From GW2011-AR15 sp964428335 (GTDB lineage Archaea; Nanobdellota; Nanobdellia; Woesearchaeales; GW2011-AR15), in the NCBI GenBank assembly GCA_964428335.1, contig CAYRXW010000003.1:62001-126000 (forward strand): 64,000 nucleotides of DNA, given 5' to 3'. The notes under the pieces are model-generated. The model was not told the origin of the DNA and ran no database searches. It worked only from the letters and a program-made list of their open reading frames with translations. Positions 1 to 8,010 of the stretch are shown here, in pieces; position 1 is the first letter of the stretch; every line of letters starts with the position of its first letter. Made by a program: the position numbers and the translations under genes.

Positions 1-93
1 CATATAGAATTCACAGCTGTTGAGATAGAGGATGCACAGACAGTCAAGGACATTTTCTCTCTTTTGGAGAAGAAGCTAAAGGTAAAGTTTTAA
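1..93 (+). CDS. 3' end of an unidentified CDS (partial)
   Basis: An open frame runs from the first base of the window to a TAA at 91-93 and encodes about 30 residues ending in a Lys-rich tail (LLEKKLKVKF). The start lies outside the window. The stop is followed 22 bases later by the MBOAT gene on the same strand, so it may belong to the same surface-glycan block. Too little remains to assign a family. Confidence 0.6.
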   Translation, partial: HIEFTAVEIEDAQTVKDIFSLLEKKLKVKF

Positions 94-115
94 ATACAAA
101 AATTTTCTTTTTCCT

Positions 116-1504
116 ATGCAGCTGACATCATTACTTTTTTTTGGATTCCTTTTAGTTTCATTATTTTCTTTTTATCTTGCCCCAAAAAAGTTCAGGAACT
201 ATATCCTGCTTATATCCAGTATCCTATTTTACCTCAGTTTTGGGATAAAGCATCTTGCAATAGTAATGCTGATTACATTAATAGGATATGCTTTTTCATT
301 CCTTGCCTATAAAAAAAAGCAATATTCCTATCTTGGGATATCTCTTCTTGTTCTCTCTTTATTTTATTTCAAATATTATCTTTTTTTCACAGAACTAGTA
401 ATGGATTTTGCAAGGCTCCCTGTTTTTGAGATATTGCTGCCTTTAGGGATATCCTTTTACACATTCCAGATAATCGGCAACCTGCTTGACATATCAAGAG
501 GCAAGGCAAAGCCTGAAAAAAATATCCTCATCTATTCACTAAGCATCTTATTTTTCCCGAAAGCTGTTTCAGGACCTATTGAAAGAACAGGCTTTGCCAG
601 CCAGTTCCAGCATAATAACAATTTAGAGCAGGAAAATATAAGATCAGGACTTACCCTGATGCTTATAGGATATTTCAAGAAAATAGTGATTGCTGACAGA
701 CTGGCAGTAGTAGTCAACCAGGTGTTTGGAAACCTGCCATTATATACAGGGATTCCATTGATACTTGCAGGCATCTTCTACCTTTTCCAGCTATACTGTG
801 ATTTTTCAGGATATACTGATATTGCAAGGGGGATTTCAAAATTATTTGGAAAGGAACTAACGATAAATTTCAAAAGGCCATTCCTTTCAAAAAATGTGAG
901 TGAGTTTTGGAGAAGATGGCACATTTCTCTCTCTACTTGGTTCCAGGATTACATGTTCAATCCACTTTACTTATGGCTATCAAAAAAAATAAAGATAAAT
1001 CAGAGCATAAACCACATAATCAATTTCACGATTGCAATACTTATTGTTGAAACACTTCTTGGGATATGGCATGGCGCAAACCTGACCTTTGCGTTTTTTG
1101 GACTGTACTTTGGCATTTTGATTTCACTATATTATATTTCCAGGAAATATTATGACAGGCTTACGTCGGCTATTCAGATAGGGATTAACTTTTTAGCTTT
1201 AGTAATAGGGATGATTATCTTCAGGAGTGGAAGCCTAGCAGAAGCATCATACATATTTTCAAACATTACAGATATAACTTTACTGATTCAGGGAATACAC
1301 CTGAATGTTTCATGGGCAGGCCTAATTATAAACATTTTATTGATAGCTGGCCTGTTAACCTACGAAATCCTTGTTGAGTTTTTTGGATTTGATTTTTCAA
1401 AGCTTAGTGAGCCGGCAAGATTAATATGCTATTCAATACTTTTGGTAATGATAGCTGTTTTTGGTGCATTCAACCAGGTGAATTTCCTTTACTCGCAATT
1501 TTAA
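116..1504 (+). CDS. MBOAT-family membrane-bound O-acyltransferase (AlgI/DltB-like)
   Basis: This 462-residue polytopic protein has the MBOAT hallmarks: a PKAVSGPIERTGFASQ segment (about 143-158), an SEFWRRWHISLSTWFQDY segment (about 262-279), and the catalytic-type His in WHGAN (about residue 319). AlgI/DltB-type family members move acyl groups across the membrane onto extracellular polysaccharides or teichoic-type polymers. The stop at 1502-1504 is one base from the next start, an SGNH-like gene. That is the usual pairing of an MBOAT with an AlgJ/AlgX/DltD-type partner, so the two probably acylate a surface glycan. The substrate cannot be read from sequence. Length is normal for the family. 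Confidence 0.93.
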   Translation: MQLTSLLFFGFLLVSLFSFYLAPKKFRNYILLISSILFYLSFGIKHLAIVMLITLIGYAFSFLAYKKKQYSYLGISLLVLSLFYFKYYLFFTELVMDFARLPVFEILLPLGISFYTFQIIGNLLDISRGKAKPEKNILIYSLSILFFPKAVSGPIERTGFASQFQHNNNLEQENIRSGLTLMLIGYFKKIVIADRLAVVVNQVFGNLPLYTGIPLILAGIFYLFQLYCDFSGYTDIARGISKLFGKELTINFKRPFLSKNVSEFWRRWHISLSTWFQDYMFNPLYLWLSKKIKINQSINHIINFTIAILIVETLLGIWHGANLTFAFFGLYFGILISLYYISRKYYDRLTSAIQIGINFLALVIGMIIFRSGSLAEASYIFSNITDITLLIQGIHLNVSWAGLIINILLIAGLLTYEILVEFFGFDFSKLSEPARLICYSILLVMIAVFGAFNQVNFLYSQF

Positions 1505-1505
1505 A

Positions 1506-2456
1506 ATGAAAAAAATAAAAAAAATGATATGGCAGGGAATCTTTATCATTGGACTATTTACTGTCCTTTTTCTTGTCCTTAATTTCCTTTATACAGAAAC
1601 CGTGATAAAAAAGACAGTAACATACAGGAAAAACCAGGAATTCAATAGTTTCATAAAAAATGAGACAGTGATAAAATATGCTTTTTTTGGAGGAAGCCAT
1701 GTTGAAAATAGCATCAATCCAAGATATATCAATGGCGCATATAATTTTGCAGGTGGAGCAAAAACTTATTTTGAAGTGTATCTTGACCTAAAAAACCTTA
1801 TTGAAAAAAACATATCAGTAGAATATGCCTTTTTAGAGCTTGACATGCATACTTTTTCATCATACCTTTTTAATTTTGAGCGTCCAGTTCTTGTAAACAT
1901 ATGGCATTACAGCAGGATAACAGATATAGATGAGATACATGAAGCAACAAAAATCCCTTATATGAAGCTTTTCATAGATTCAAGGTTTCCAGTCTTTGGG
2001 AACGGGGAGAATTTTTTCCTGATCAAAAAAGAAAGCGAGATATACAATGGCTATGCAAAAAGATACGGAAATTTTTCATATGAAAATGCAGAAGATCTTA
2101 CAAAAAGAAGGATAGGAAGGCAGTTTAGAAACCAGGAAATGATATCAAACCTTACCATGGGCTATTTCATAAAAACATTAAGGCTAGCAAAGGAAAACAA
2201 CATAACAGTGGTCCTTGTAAAATACCCTGTAACAAAGATATATGATGAGACTTTAAGCTCAGTGGTCTCAAAGAAGGACTATTATGAAACTATCCTTTCA
2301 AAAGCAGGGAATGAGACAGATGATCTATACATCCTGGACTATTATGATATTTATTTTGATAATCTGGAGTACTTTGATGATGCTGACCATATGAACCATA
2401 TAGGTTCTGAAGCTTTTTCAAAAAAAGTAAGCAAGGATATAGCTAAATTTAAATAA
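1506..2456 (+). CDS. SGNH-like membrane-anchored partner of the MBOAT acyltransferase (AlgJ/DltD-like)
   Basis: A 316-residue protein with one N-terminal membrane anchor (about residues 9-27) and an outside domain. The block-I region reads FFGGSHVENS, so the usual GDS serine motif is GSH here with Ser conserved. The C-terminal DADHMNHIGSEAF carries the D-x-x-H pair of SGNH enzymes. Its start abuts the MBOAT stop, which implies one operon. The family partners of MBOAT proteins complete acyl transfer to the glycan outside the cell. Which acyl group is used is unknown. Confidence 0.8.
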   Translation: MKKIKKMIWQGIFIIGLFTVLFLVLNFLYTETVIKKTVTYRKNQEFNSFIKNETVIKYAFFGGSHVENSINPRYINGAYNFAGGAKTYFEVYLDLKNLIEKNISVEYAFLELDMHTFSSYLFNFERPVLVNIWHYSRITDIDEIHEATKIPYMKLFIDSRFPVFGNGENFFLIKKESEIYNGYAKRYGNFSYENAEDLTKRRIGRQFRNQEMISNLTMGYFIKTLRLAKENNITVVLVKYPVTKIYDETLSSVVSKKDYYETILSKAGNETDDLYILDYYDIYFDNLEYFDDADHMNHIGSEAFSKKVSKDIAKFK

Positions 2457-2479
2457 GAGCAGGATAATTTAGATATGGG

Positions 2480-4252
2480 ATGGGGGGAACCAGAAAAAAA
2501 CCAGCAAAGGAAAATAAAGAGGACTTGGCTGAGGTTTCTTTTGATTTCAAGAACATAAAAAAACTTCTTCCGTTTCTAATCTTAGGGATAATCTTAGTGA
2601 TTGGCGTATACCAAAGGTTTTATCATATAAATTATCCTATGGTCGGGTACCATAACTGGAAATCTGCGCATTATTTAACTGAAGCAAGGAATTTTGCAAA
2701 TGAAGGTTTTTTCAAGCATGGCTTTTTTGTCCCGATGAGGGATACTATGGAAAGGAGCAATGAGCCCAGCGATGGCGCGCATGGGGATACTTTTCCGACA
2801 ACAGGGATAATCATAGGGTTCTTGTTTAGAATCTTTGGCGAGAGCTTAGTTTTGGCAAGGATAGTAAATATTGTTTTTTCAGTCGGTTATATAATAGCAA
2901 CATACCTTTTAATAAGAAAATTGTTTGAGCGTGAGGACCTGGCTTTGCTTACAGCATTCCTTACAGCAGTAAACCCGCTTTATGTATTCTTTAGCCATAA
3001 TATCCAGATGGACACGCAGGGATTATTTTTTATGGTCTTAGGCCTTTACTATTATGTCTGCTGGATTAAGAACCAGGAAAAATTCTCAAGCCTTTATCTT
3101 GCAAGCTTTTTTATCATGTTTGCCTCAGTCACAAAATACAGCTTTGCTGTTGCAATAATACCTATAATGATAACATTTCCTTATGCAAAGTTTTTGAAAG
3201 ACTTAAAAAAATACATAAAACCTCTGGCAATAACAGGGTTTATATCAATGATGTTCCCGGCATGGCTTTATTATTCCCAGTATGTAATCAAGAAAACAAT
3301 CTATGAAGTTAACATCATTGAAACGCAGAGGACAACTTCAGGAATTAAGGGACTGCTAAGTTCCATTGACCTAAGCATTGTGTTTGATTCTAATTTCTGG
3401 AATGTAATGAAAAGCTATGTTGCTGATAATTATTCACTTATAGGAATGAACTTCGCATTCATTGGAATGCTTGTCTTCATGTTCTTGTTTTTAACAAAAA
3501 ATAGGAAAGAGTTCAGCTATAGATTCACTTTTGGCACAATAATTGGGATGGTTGCATTCCTGTTCATCATGGGACAGAAATTAAACGGGCACAATTACCA
3601 CCAGTTCCCTGTTGCACCTTTCATAATCTTTTTTATCTCGTACTTATTTGTCGTAATAGGAAGGAACATCGCGTCTTTTTTCAAGGATGATTATGTTAAG
3701 TCTATTGTGATTGCATTAGTTATTTTAATAATGCTTTTTGTCTTCCCAGGCCCAGAAAAAAGCGTATATGCACAATCCATGCAGGGTAAAGACAGGATGT
3801 TCAATACACAATTTCCAGGCCTTGATGTTGCAGGGTATTATATCAGAGACCATTCGCTTCCAAATGAAAGGATACTACATAGCTCCCACCAGAGCTTTGG
3901 AGTGCTTTGGCATGCAGGAAGGAAAGGCTACAAGCCACCAAACACACTTGAAGAACTGAAAGAGAATGAAGCTAATTTTAATGCAACGTACCTGTTTGCA
4001 TACCAATGGGGGATAAATTCATATTTTGGAAATAAGGAAATACTTGACTATGTTAAGCAGAATTACAGACTGGTGCAGTTTGCATATGTCCAGAACGGGC
4101 AGCAGGCATCACCATTGTATTTTGTTTTCAGGAAGGGCGGGACTTTTGATGATTCAAAACTTAACGAGATACTTGCAAATAAGCCTGTAAAGAAAACAAC
4201 ATACCATTATACAAATGGACCATATGATATATATTCAATAGACCTTGAATGA
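2480..4252 (+). CDS. GT-C fold (GT39/ArnT-like) membrane glycosyltransferase
   Basis: A 590-residue protein with a cytoplasmic N-terminus rich in Lys/Glu and a first membrane helix at about 31-47. A loop containing GYHNWKSAHYLTEARNFANEG follows; acidic or polar residues in this first extracytoplasmic loop are typical of the PMT/ArnT GT-C family. About nine to ten further membrane helices precede a C-terminal soluble domain (about 440-590). Such enzymes use polyprenyl-phosphate sugars to glycosylate proteins or lipids outside the membrane. It follows the acylation pair by 23 bases, so it probably shares their operon. An ATG at 2475 is out of frame; the ATG at 2480 was used. Confidence 0.85.
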   Translation: MGGTRKKPAKENKEDLAEVSFDFKNIKKLLPFLILGIILVIGVYQRFYHINYPMVGYHNWKSAHYLTEARNFANEGFFKHGFFVPMRDTMERSNEPSDGAHGDTFPTTGIIIGFLFRIFGESLVLARIVNIVFSVGYIIATYLLIRKLFEREDLALLTAFLTAVNPLYVFFSHNIQMDTQGLFFMVLGLYYYVCWIKNQEKFSSLYLASFFIMFASVTKYSFAVAIIPIMITFPYAKFLKDLKKYIKPLAITGFISMMFPAWLYYSQYVIKKTIYEVNIIETQRTTSGIKGLLSSIDLSIVFDSNFWNVMKSYVADNYSLIGMNFAFIGMLVFMFLFLTKNRKEFSYRFTFGTIIGMVAFLFIMGQKLNGHNYHQFPVAPFIIFFISYLFVVIGRNIASFFKDDYVKSIVIALVILIMLFVFPGPEKSVYAQSMQGKDRMFNTQFPGLDVAGYYIRDHSLPNERILHSSHQSFGVLWHAGRKGYKPPNTLEELKENEANFNATYLFAYQWGINSYFGNKEILDYVKQNYRLVQFAYVQNGQQASPLYFVFRKGGTFDDSKLNEILANKPVKKTTYHYTNGPYDIYSIDLE

Positions 4253-4288
4253 TTTTTTTATCATACTTCATCATACTTTTTCATAATC

Positions 4289-4296
4289 TTTAAATA
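4289..4296 (+). promoter_or_regulatory. TATA box for the RHH-nucleotidyltransferase gene
   Basis: TTTAAATA lies 24-31 bases upstream of the ATG at 4320. This is the spacing expected if transcription starts at or very near the start codon (leaderless mRNA), common in archaea. There is no Shine-Dalgarno sequence in between. Confidence 0.6.
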
Positions 4297-4319
4297 AGCA
4301 CAGCTTTTACTCTTGGTTC

Positions 4320-5153
4320 ATGAAGGAACGGCTTACAATAACGCTTAATTCAGGCACGCTTGAAGAGATTGACAAGCTGATTGATGGCAATAAAATAAAG
4401 AACAGGAGCCATGCTATTGAGGTAACCTTAGGAAGGATACTCAATAACAGGCCAAGAAAAGCACTTTTACTGCTAGGTGGGAAAGGCACAAGGTTTAGGC
4501 CGATAACATATGAGATGCCAAAGGCGCTCTTGCCGGTCCAGGGAAGGACAGTACCTGAACATATGATTGACCTGCTGAAAAAATATGGGATAACAGACCT
4601 TGTTTTTTCCATAGGTTATCTAGGTGATAAGATAAGGGATTATTTCAGCGATGGAAGCAGGTTTGGGGTTAATATAACATATGTCAAGGAAAACGAGCCA
4701 ATGGGAAGCGCAGGAGCAATAAAGCTAGCTTCAGGCTTACTTAAAGACCCATTCGTTGTTACAAATGGAGATGAATTAAAGAACATAAACCTTGATGAGA
4801 TGTTTGAATTCCACAGGAAAAACAAGGCCTTAATCACAGTTGCCTTAACAACAGTAGAGAACCCTTCTTTTTATGGAGTTGCAAAGCTTGAAGGAAACAG
4901 AGTTCTGGAATTCATAGAAAAGCCACCAAAGGAAAAAGCGCCCAGCAATTTAGTCAATTCAGGCCTTTCAATATGGGAGCCGGAAGTATTAAAATACATC
5001 CCTAAAGGATTCTCAATGTATGAAAAGGACCTATTTCCGATACTTGCAAGGCAGGGGAAGCTATATGGATATGTATTTTCAGGGCAGTGGTTTGATACAG
5101 GAACTCCAGAAAGATATGAGATTGCGATAAAGAACTGGAGAGGGATAAACTAA
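4320..5153 (+). CDS. Ribbon-helix-helix domain fused to a sugar-1-phosphate nucleotidyltransferase
   Basis: A 277-residue two-domain protein. Residues 1-45 (KERLTITLNSGTLEEIDKLI...SHAIEVTLGRIL) look like a CopG/Arc ribbon-helix-helix domain. From about 47 onward it is a GlmU/RmlA-type nucleotidyltransferase: the loop LLLGGKGTRFRP binds NTP, MPKALLPVQG binds the sugar phosphate, and NGDE supplies the metal-binding Asp. The C-terminus (GQWFDTGTPERYE) is typical of glucose-1-phosphate or mannose-1-phosphate transferases without a hexapeptide domain. It follows the glycosyltransferase but has its own TATA box. The RHH domain could allow dimerisation or autoregulation; neither can be shown here. 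Sugar specificity is not predictable. Confidence 0.9.
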   Translation: MKERLTITLNSGTLEEIDKLIDGNKIKNRSHAIEVTLGRILNNRPRKALLLLGGKGTRFRPITYEMPKALLPVQGRTVPEHMIDLLKKYGITDLVFSIGYLGDKIRDYFSDGSRFGVNITYVKENEPMGSAGAIKLASGLLKDPFVVTNGDELKNINLDEMFEFHRKNKALITVALTTVENPSFYGVAKLEGNRVLEFIEKPPKEKAPSNLVNSGLSIWEPEVLKYIPKGFSMYEKDLFPILARQGKLYGYVFSGQWFDTGTPERYEIAIKNWRGIN

Positions 5154-5213
5154 TTCAAACATTTTGATTTCTAGAAGTATAGAAATTACTTCACTTCAAA
5201 GAATTGATTTAAA

Positions 5214-5294
5214 CCCTCGAAGGGCCCCCCGAAAGAGACCCTCCTAGGGAAAAAGAGGTGAACATGATTTAAACACATGTTGAATTGCTCAACA
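5214..5294 (+). other. Cluster of short hairpins, two of them mutually exclusive
   Basis: Two near-copies of a small stem occur in a GC-rich patch: CCCT-cga-AGGG (5214-5224) and CCCT-cct-AGGG (5239-5249). They are followed by AACATG (5261-5266) pairing with CATGTT (5276-5281), and TGTTGA (5278-5283) pairing with TCAACA (5289-5294). The last two stems share TGTT and cannot form together. No ORF covers the patch and a TATA-like box lies downstream (about 5321-5330). It could be a terminator, a small RNA or a processing site. Confidence 0.35.
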
Positions 5295-5320
5295 TTTGTT
5301 ATCATTTTGGAATAGAAACA

Positions 5321-5330
5321 TTATATTTAA
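5321..5330 (+). promoter_or_regulatory. Probable TATA box upstream of the PP-loop-like gene
   Basis: TTATATTTAA sits in an otherwise gene-free stretch about 75 bases before the ATG at 5403. A second TATA-like run (TTTTTTAAATAG, about 5373-5384) lies closer, at a leaderless distance. Either could drive the gene; the sequence does not decide. Confidence 0.35.
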
Positions 5331-5402
5331 AGCTTTCGGATATGACTTAATTTTAAAGTGGTGACATATTCTTTTTTAAATAGTAAAGTTCTTCGCTTCA
5401 GT

Positions 5403-5876
5403 ATGGATATGCACCAGGCAAAAAAAAGGATCCAGAAGGAATTAAGGCTGAACAAGCTCTTGAAGAAAGGAGATGATGTTACAGTTATAGACGATGATTC
5501 AACAGAGGCAAAAATATCCTTGTATTTTCTTAAGAATTCAAACATCCCTCTTAACATCAGTGTAAAGAAACTAAAATATAATATAGAAAACAAGATAAAG
5601 GCAAAAAAAGCCATAATACCCTGGAATGCTGATATGGAAGGGGAGCAATTCCTGAAATCAATCTTTGAAGGGAAAAAGCCGGAATTCTTAGGACATTTTA
5701 CATTAGATAGTACCAAATACATCAAGCTTCTGATATCCTTCAATTCAAAAGAGATTGAAGAATTAGCAAAATGCCTGAAACTTGAATATAAAAAGAGGGA
5801 TTCTATCCTTGAAGCTTTGGATGAATACCCTGAGATCAGGCATAGCCTGCTTCAGAGTTCAAAGCAGTTTAGGTAA
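5403..5876 (+). CDS. Degenerate PP-loop (TtuA/Ctu1-like) protein
   Basis: A 157-residue protein when started at the ATG at 5403; a GTG at 5358 would add 15 residues. The segment KKGDDVTVIDDDSTEAKISLYFLK lines up by eye with the PP-loop region of TtuA/TilS-type tRNA-modifying ATP pyrophosphatases, but the SGGKDS loop is replaced by DDDST. A later segment, AIIPWNADMEGEQFLKSIFEGK, resembles the family motif around the conserved D-D-E-A helix. The protein lacks the flanking zinc-binding Cys pairs. It may be a non-catalytic partner or a repurposed nucleotide-binding fold. This is a pattern match by eye, not a database result. It converges on the SGNH gene with no bases between the stops. Confidence 0.6.
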   Translation: MDMHQAKKRIQKELRLNKLLKKGDDVTVIDDDSTEAKISLYFLKNSNIPLNISVKKLKYNIENKIKAKKAIIPWNADMEGEQFLKSIFEGKKPEFLGHFTLDSTKYIKLLISFNSKEIEELAKCLKLEYKKRDSILEALDEYPEIRHSLLQSSKQFR

Positions 5877-7106
5877 TCAGCCCAGTTTTTTAGATATTAT
5901 TTCAGCTGCAAGGACATTTCCCCTGGTGTTCCAGTGCCCGTCATATTCCCAGTGCAGCCTTTCTGTGCTGTTCCTGAAATATGGAAGAAGGTCAAGGTAA
6001 TCAATATCAATATCTTCTGAAAAATTCATCAATATCCTATTAGGCTTATCCGTTTCATAGCTATAATCTTTCAGTTCAGGGTAAGTATCTTTTAACCTGT
6101 CCCAGTCTTCATCATATACCTGCTCAACAGAAGTAGCAGATACAAGCAAAAATTTTGCATCATTGCTTTCGCTCAGATTTTTAATCTCTTCAATATACCT
6201 TAATTCATCATCCCATCTGCCTTTCCAGGTATCGTCATAATCTTCTACATAGATTTCATAATTTGTAATATGCTGGTTCCTGTACTTTTTTTCCATCCCC
6301 TTGTTTAATACCCTATCTCCAAGCATGCTTGCCTTCTGTATGAAAAAATCCACAGTTCTTATCTTTAAAATCTTATCCAGGAAAAATCTGCTTTTGCCTG
6401 ATCCATATTTTTCATATCTAATATTATCTATAATGTCATTTTGCGCCTGGAAAAGAAGGATGACTTTTTTAGGGTGATAAATGGATGAATAATGCTTCAG
6501 AATAGCAAGCTGATCCCTTGTTCCATATCCTCCGACACCGAAATTATACACTTCTATTCTTTCATCCTTTTCCTTTAGGCTTTCTTCCAGCTTTACATGC
6601 ATACAATCTGAATAATTCACATGAAAGCATTCAGCAAATGAATCACCTAAAAGGAAAACAACCTCTGAATCGTTTGATGAAAATGCATCATCCAAAAATC
6701 CTTCGCTGTTTGATTCCCTGTAAAACCTTGGCCCATCCTTTAATTCAAAGCAGTGCGTCATTTCTGGAATGAACTTGAACTGCACATCACCAAAAAAATG
6801 CTCTTTCTTTGCGGTGCAGCCAAGCAGATTCAAAGAGAGTTCAAATATGAATATGCATAATAAAAAAGATAAAATCATAATGGAAATCTCTTTCCTTTTC
6901 CTGTATATGAGCCTTGGCCTGATGATAAGGAAAAGGCCTATTAATATTATTATCATATCAACAAAAACTATTGCAAAAAACATCCCAACCCCAGTTATCC
7001 TGCTATCAACACTTAAAACCTTACCAACAGTGATAGGATTTAATATGAATGCAGAAATTACAACAAGAAAACCAAGAAACCTTATTGCTTTAGGAAAATT
7101 CATCAA
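5877..7106 (-). CDS. Membrane-anchored SGNH/GDSL-family protein
   Basis: A 409-residue protein. The N-terminal 100 residues hold about three hydrophobic helices. The rest is an SGNH-hydrolase-like domain with LLGDSFAECF (block I nucleophile Ser, about 151-155), NFGVGGYGTRDQ (block II Gly), FQAQNDIIDN (block III Asn) and the terminal DGHWNTRGN with the D-x-x-H dyad. All four blocks are present, so it should be catalytically competent as an esterase or acyltransferase acting on the outer face. It is antisense to the neighbouring surface genes and ends against the PP-loop-like gene. Confidence 0.82.
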   Translation of the reverse strand: MMNFPKAIRFLGFLVVISAFILNPITVGKVLSVDSRITGVGMFFAIVFVDMIIILIGLFLIIRPRLIYRKRKEISIMILSFLLCIFIFELSLNLLGCTAKKEHFFGDVQFKFIPEMTHCFELKDGPRFYRESNSEGFLDDAFSSNDSEVVFLLGDSFAECFHVNYSDCMHVKLEESLKEKDERIEVYNFGVGGYGTRDQLAILKHYSSIYHPKKVILLFQAQNDIIDNIRYEKYGSGKSRFFLDKILKIRTVDFFIQKASMLGDRVLNKGMEKKYRNQHITNYEIYVEDYDDTWKGRWDDELRYIEEIKNLSESNDAKFLLVSATSVEQVYDEDWDRLKDTYPELKDYSYETDKPNRILMNFSEDIDIDYLDLLPYFRNSTERLHWEYDGHWNTRGNVLAAEIISKKLG

Positions 7107-7155
7107 TCTAAGATTACCAAAAAGCTTATTTAATAACCTTACTAATTAAATCAAA

Positions 7156-7924
7156 ATGAAAAAAGCAATCTTCCTGTTCCTTATTTTTTTAACTGCATGC
7201 ACTATCACAACAAACGTTATATATGAACCAAAATCAGACATTGAAGTACATTTCTGCCCCAGGGATATGTGCATGGAGAACCTGATTGAATTGATTGATA
7301 AAAGCACAGAGATAAAATGCGCATTCTATGAATTGAACCTGCCTGAACTGATAGAAGCGTTAAATAAAAAAAATGCAGATGTTGTCATAGAAGACAGCGA
7401 ATTTGAGGATGAGATGCATGAAGGTTACCATACAGGATATTCATTTGCCCTCATGCACAACAAGTTCTGTGTTTTTGACAGGAATACAGTATGGAGCGGA
7501 AGCTTTAATCCAACTGAGAGAGGAAACTATTATAATAATGAGAATGCAATAATGATAAAATCCAGTGCGCTAGCGGAAAATTACCTGGAAGAATTCTATG
7601 AGCTGAAAGAGGATGTTTATGGGGAAGGAAGCAAGGTAAAAACTCCTGTTGTTTATAACGGGGAAATAAAGATAGAGAATTATTTCTGCCCTGAAGACAA
7701 CTGCAAGCTTCATGTCCTTGAAACACTGAGAAAAAGAAACAGCTCAATCTATTTCATGACATTCAGTTTTACAGATGAGGACATCGCAAACTTACTTTGG
7801 AATTCATACCATGAAGGAATAGAGGTTAAAGGCGTATTGGAAGAAAGACAGCTTAGCGAACATTCGCAGTATGATACACTAAAAAAATTCTCAATAATTG
7901 ATACAAATCCTTTCACGATGCACC
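7156..7924 (+). pseudogene. 5' part of an HKD (phospholipase D-family) lipoprotein gene, interrupted by the element
   Basis: The fragment encodes a signal peptide with a lipobox-like LTAC (about residues 12-15), then the first HKD motif: MHNKFCVFD...WSGSFNPT, with catalytic His, Lys and Asp, and a trailing N. The frame runs to ATG-CAC of the second HKD motif and then leaves the host gene at the left inverted repeat, ending after a few element-encoded codons (stop 7939-7941). The missing half starts at 28325. Joined at the duplicated core they restore M-H-H-K-V-F-I-I-D. Intact, it would be a roughly 430-residue secreted two-HKD nuclease or phosphodiesterase with a C-terminal lamin-tail domain. 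Confidence 0.9.
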
Positions 7925-7925
7925 A
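7919..7925 (+). repeat. Left copy of the integration core (TGCACCA)
   Basis: TGCACCA at the left junction matches 28324-28330 at the right junction. The minimal unambiguous duplication is CAC; GCACC or TGCACCA result depending on where the inverted repeat is taken to begin. The uninterrupted target would contain a single copy within the second HKD motif codons. Confidence 0.85.
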
Positions 7926-7950
7926 AAATATTGCTTTATGAATACTTTAT
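7924..7950 (+). repeat. Left terminal inverted repeat
   Basis: It begins CAAAATATTGC and ends TATGAATACTTTAT, with a two-base difference (TT versus GA) from the right end in the middle. Brought together in a circle, the two ends give arms GCAATATTT and AAATATTGC around TGCACCA. That is the layout of a tyrosine-recombinase core site. Confidence 0.92.
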
Positions 7951-7952
7951 TC

Positions 7953-7966
7953 TAGTTAGATGCGAA
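7953..7966 (+). repeat. Left copy of a 14-bp subterminal inverted repeat
   Basis: TAGTTAGATGCGAA here recurs exactly, in inverted orientation, at 27215-27228. After the 14 bases both copies have CTAAAAT within about 5-6 bases. Each lies upstream of a plus-strand gene of the element. It may be an accessory recombinase arm site or a shared operator. Confidence 0.6.
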
Positions 7967-7979
7967 TTTTGGCTAAAAT

Positions 7980-8009
7980 CCTATAAATAAACTAAGTAGA
8001 GGTATTCAT
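7980..8009 (+). promoter_or_regulatory. Integrase promoter, flanked by an inverted repeat
   Basis: A TATA box (CTATAAATA, about 7981-7989) lies 22-30 bases before the integrase ATG. ATGAATAC within the left terminal repeat (7938-7945) is repeated inverted as GTATTCAT (8002-8009) just before the start codon. The promoter is therefore bracketed by two half-sites that the recombinase could bind. A 14-base sequence at 7953-7966 is shared with the right part of the element. Confidence 0.5.
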
Positions 8010-8010
8010 C

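Noticed and set aside
5327..5743. 138-codon minus-strand frame opposite the PP-loop-like gene
   Set aside because: It mirrors a plus-strand gene with better composition; the translation is mostly Phe/Ser/Leu, typical of an antisense shadow.
6769..7149. 126-codon plus-strand frame opposite the SGNH gene
   Set aside because: Overlaps the membrane-helix part of the true minus-strand gene; no ribosome site and poor composition.
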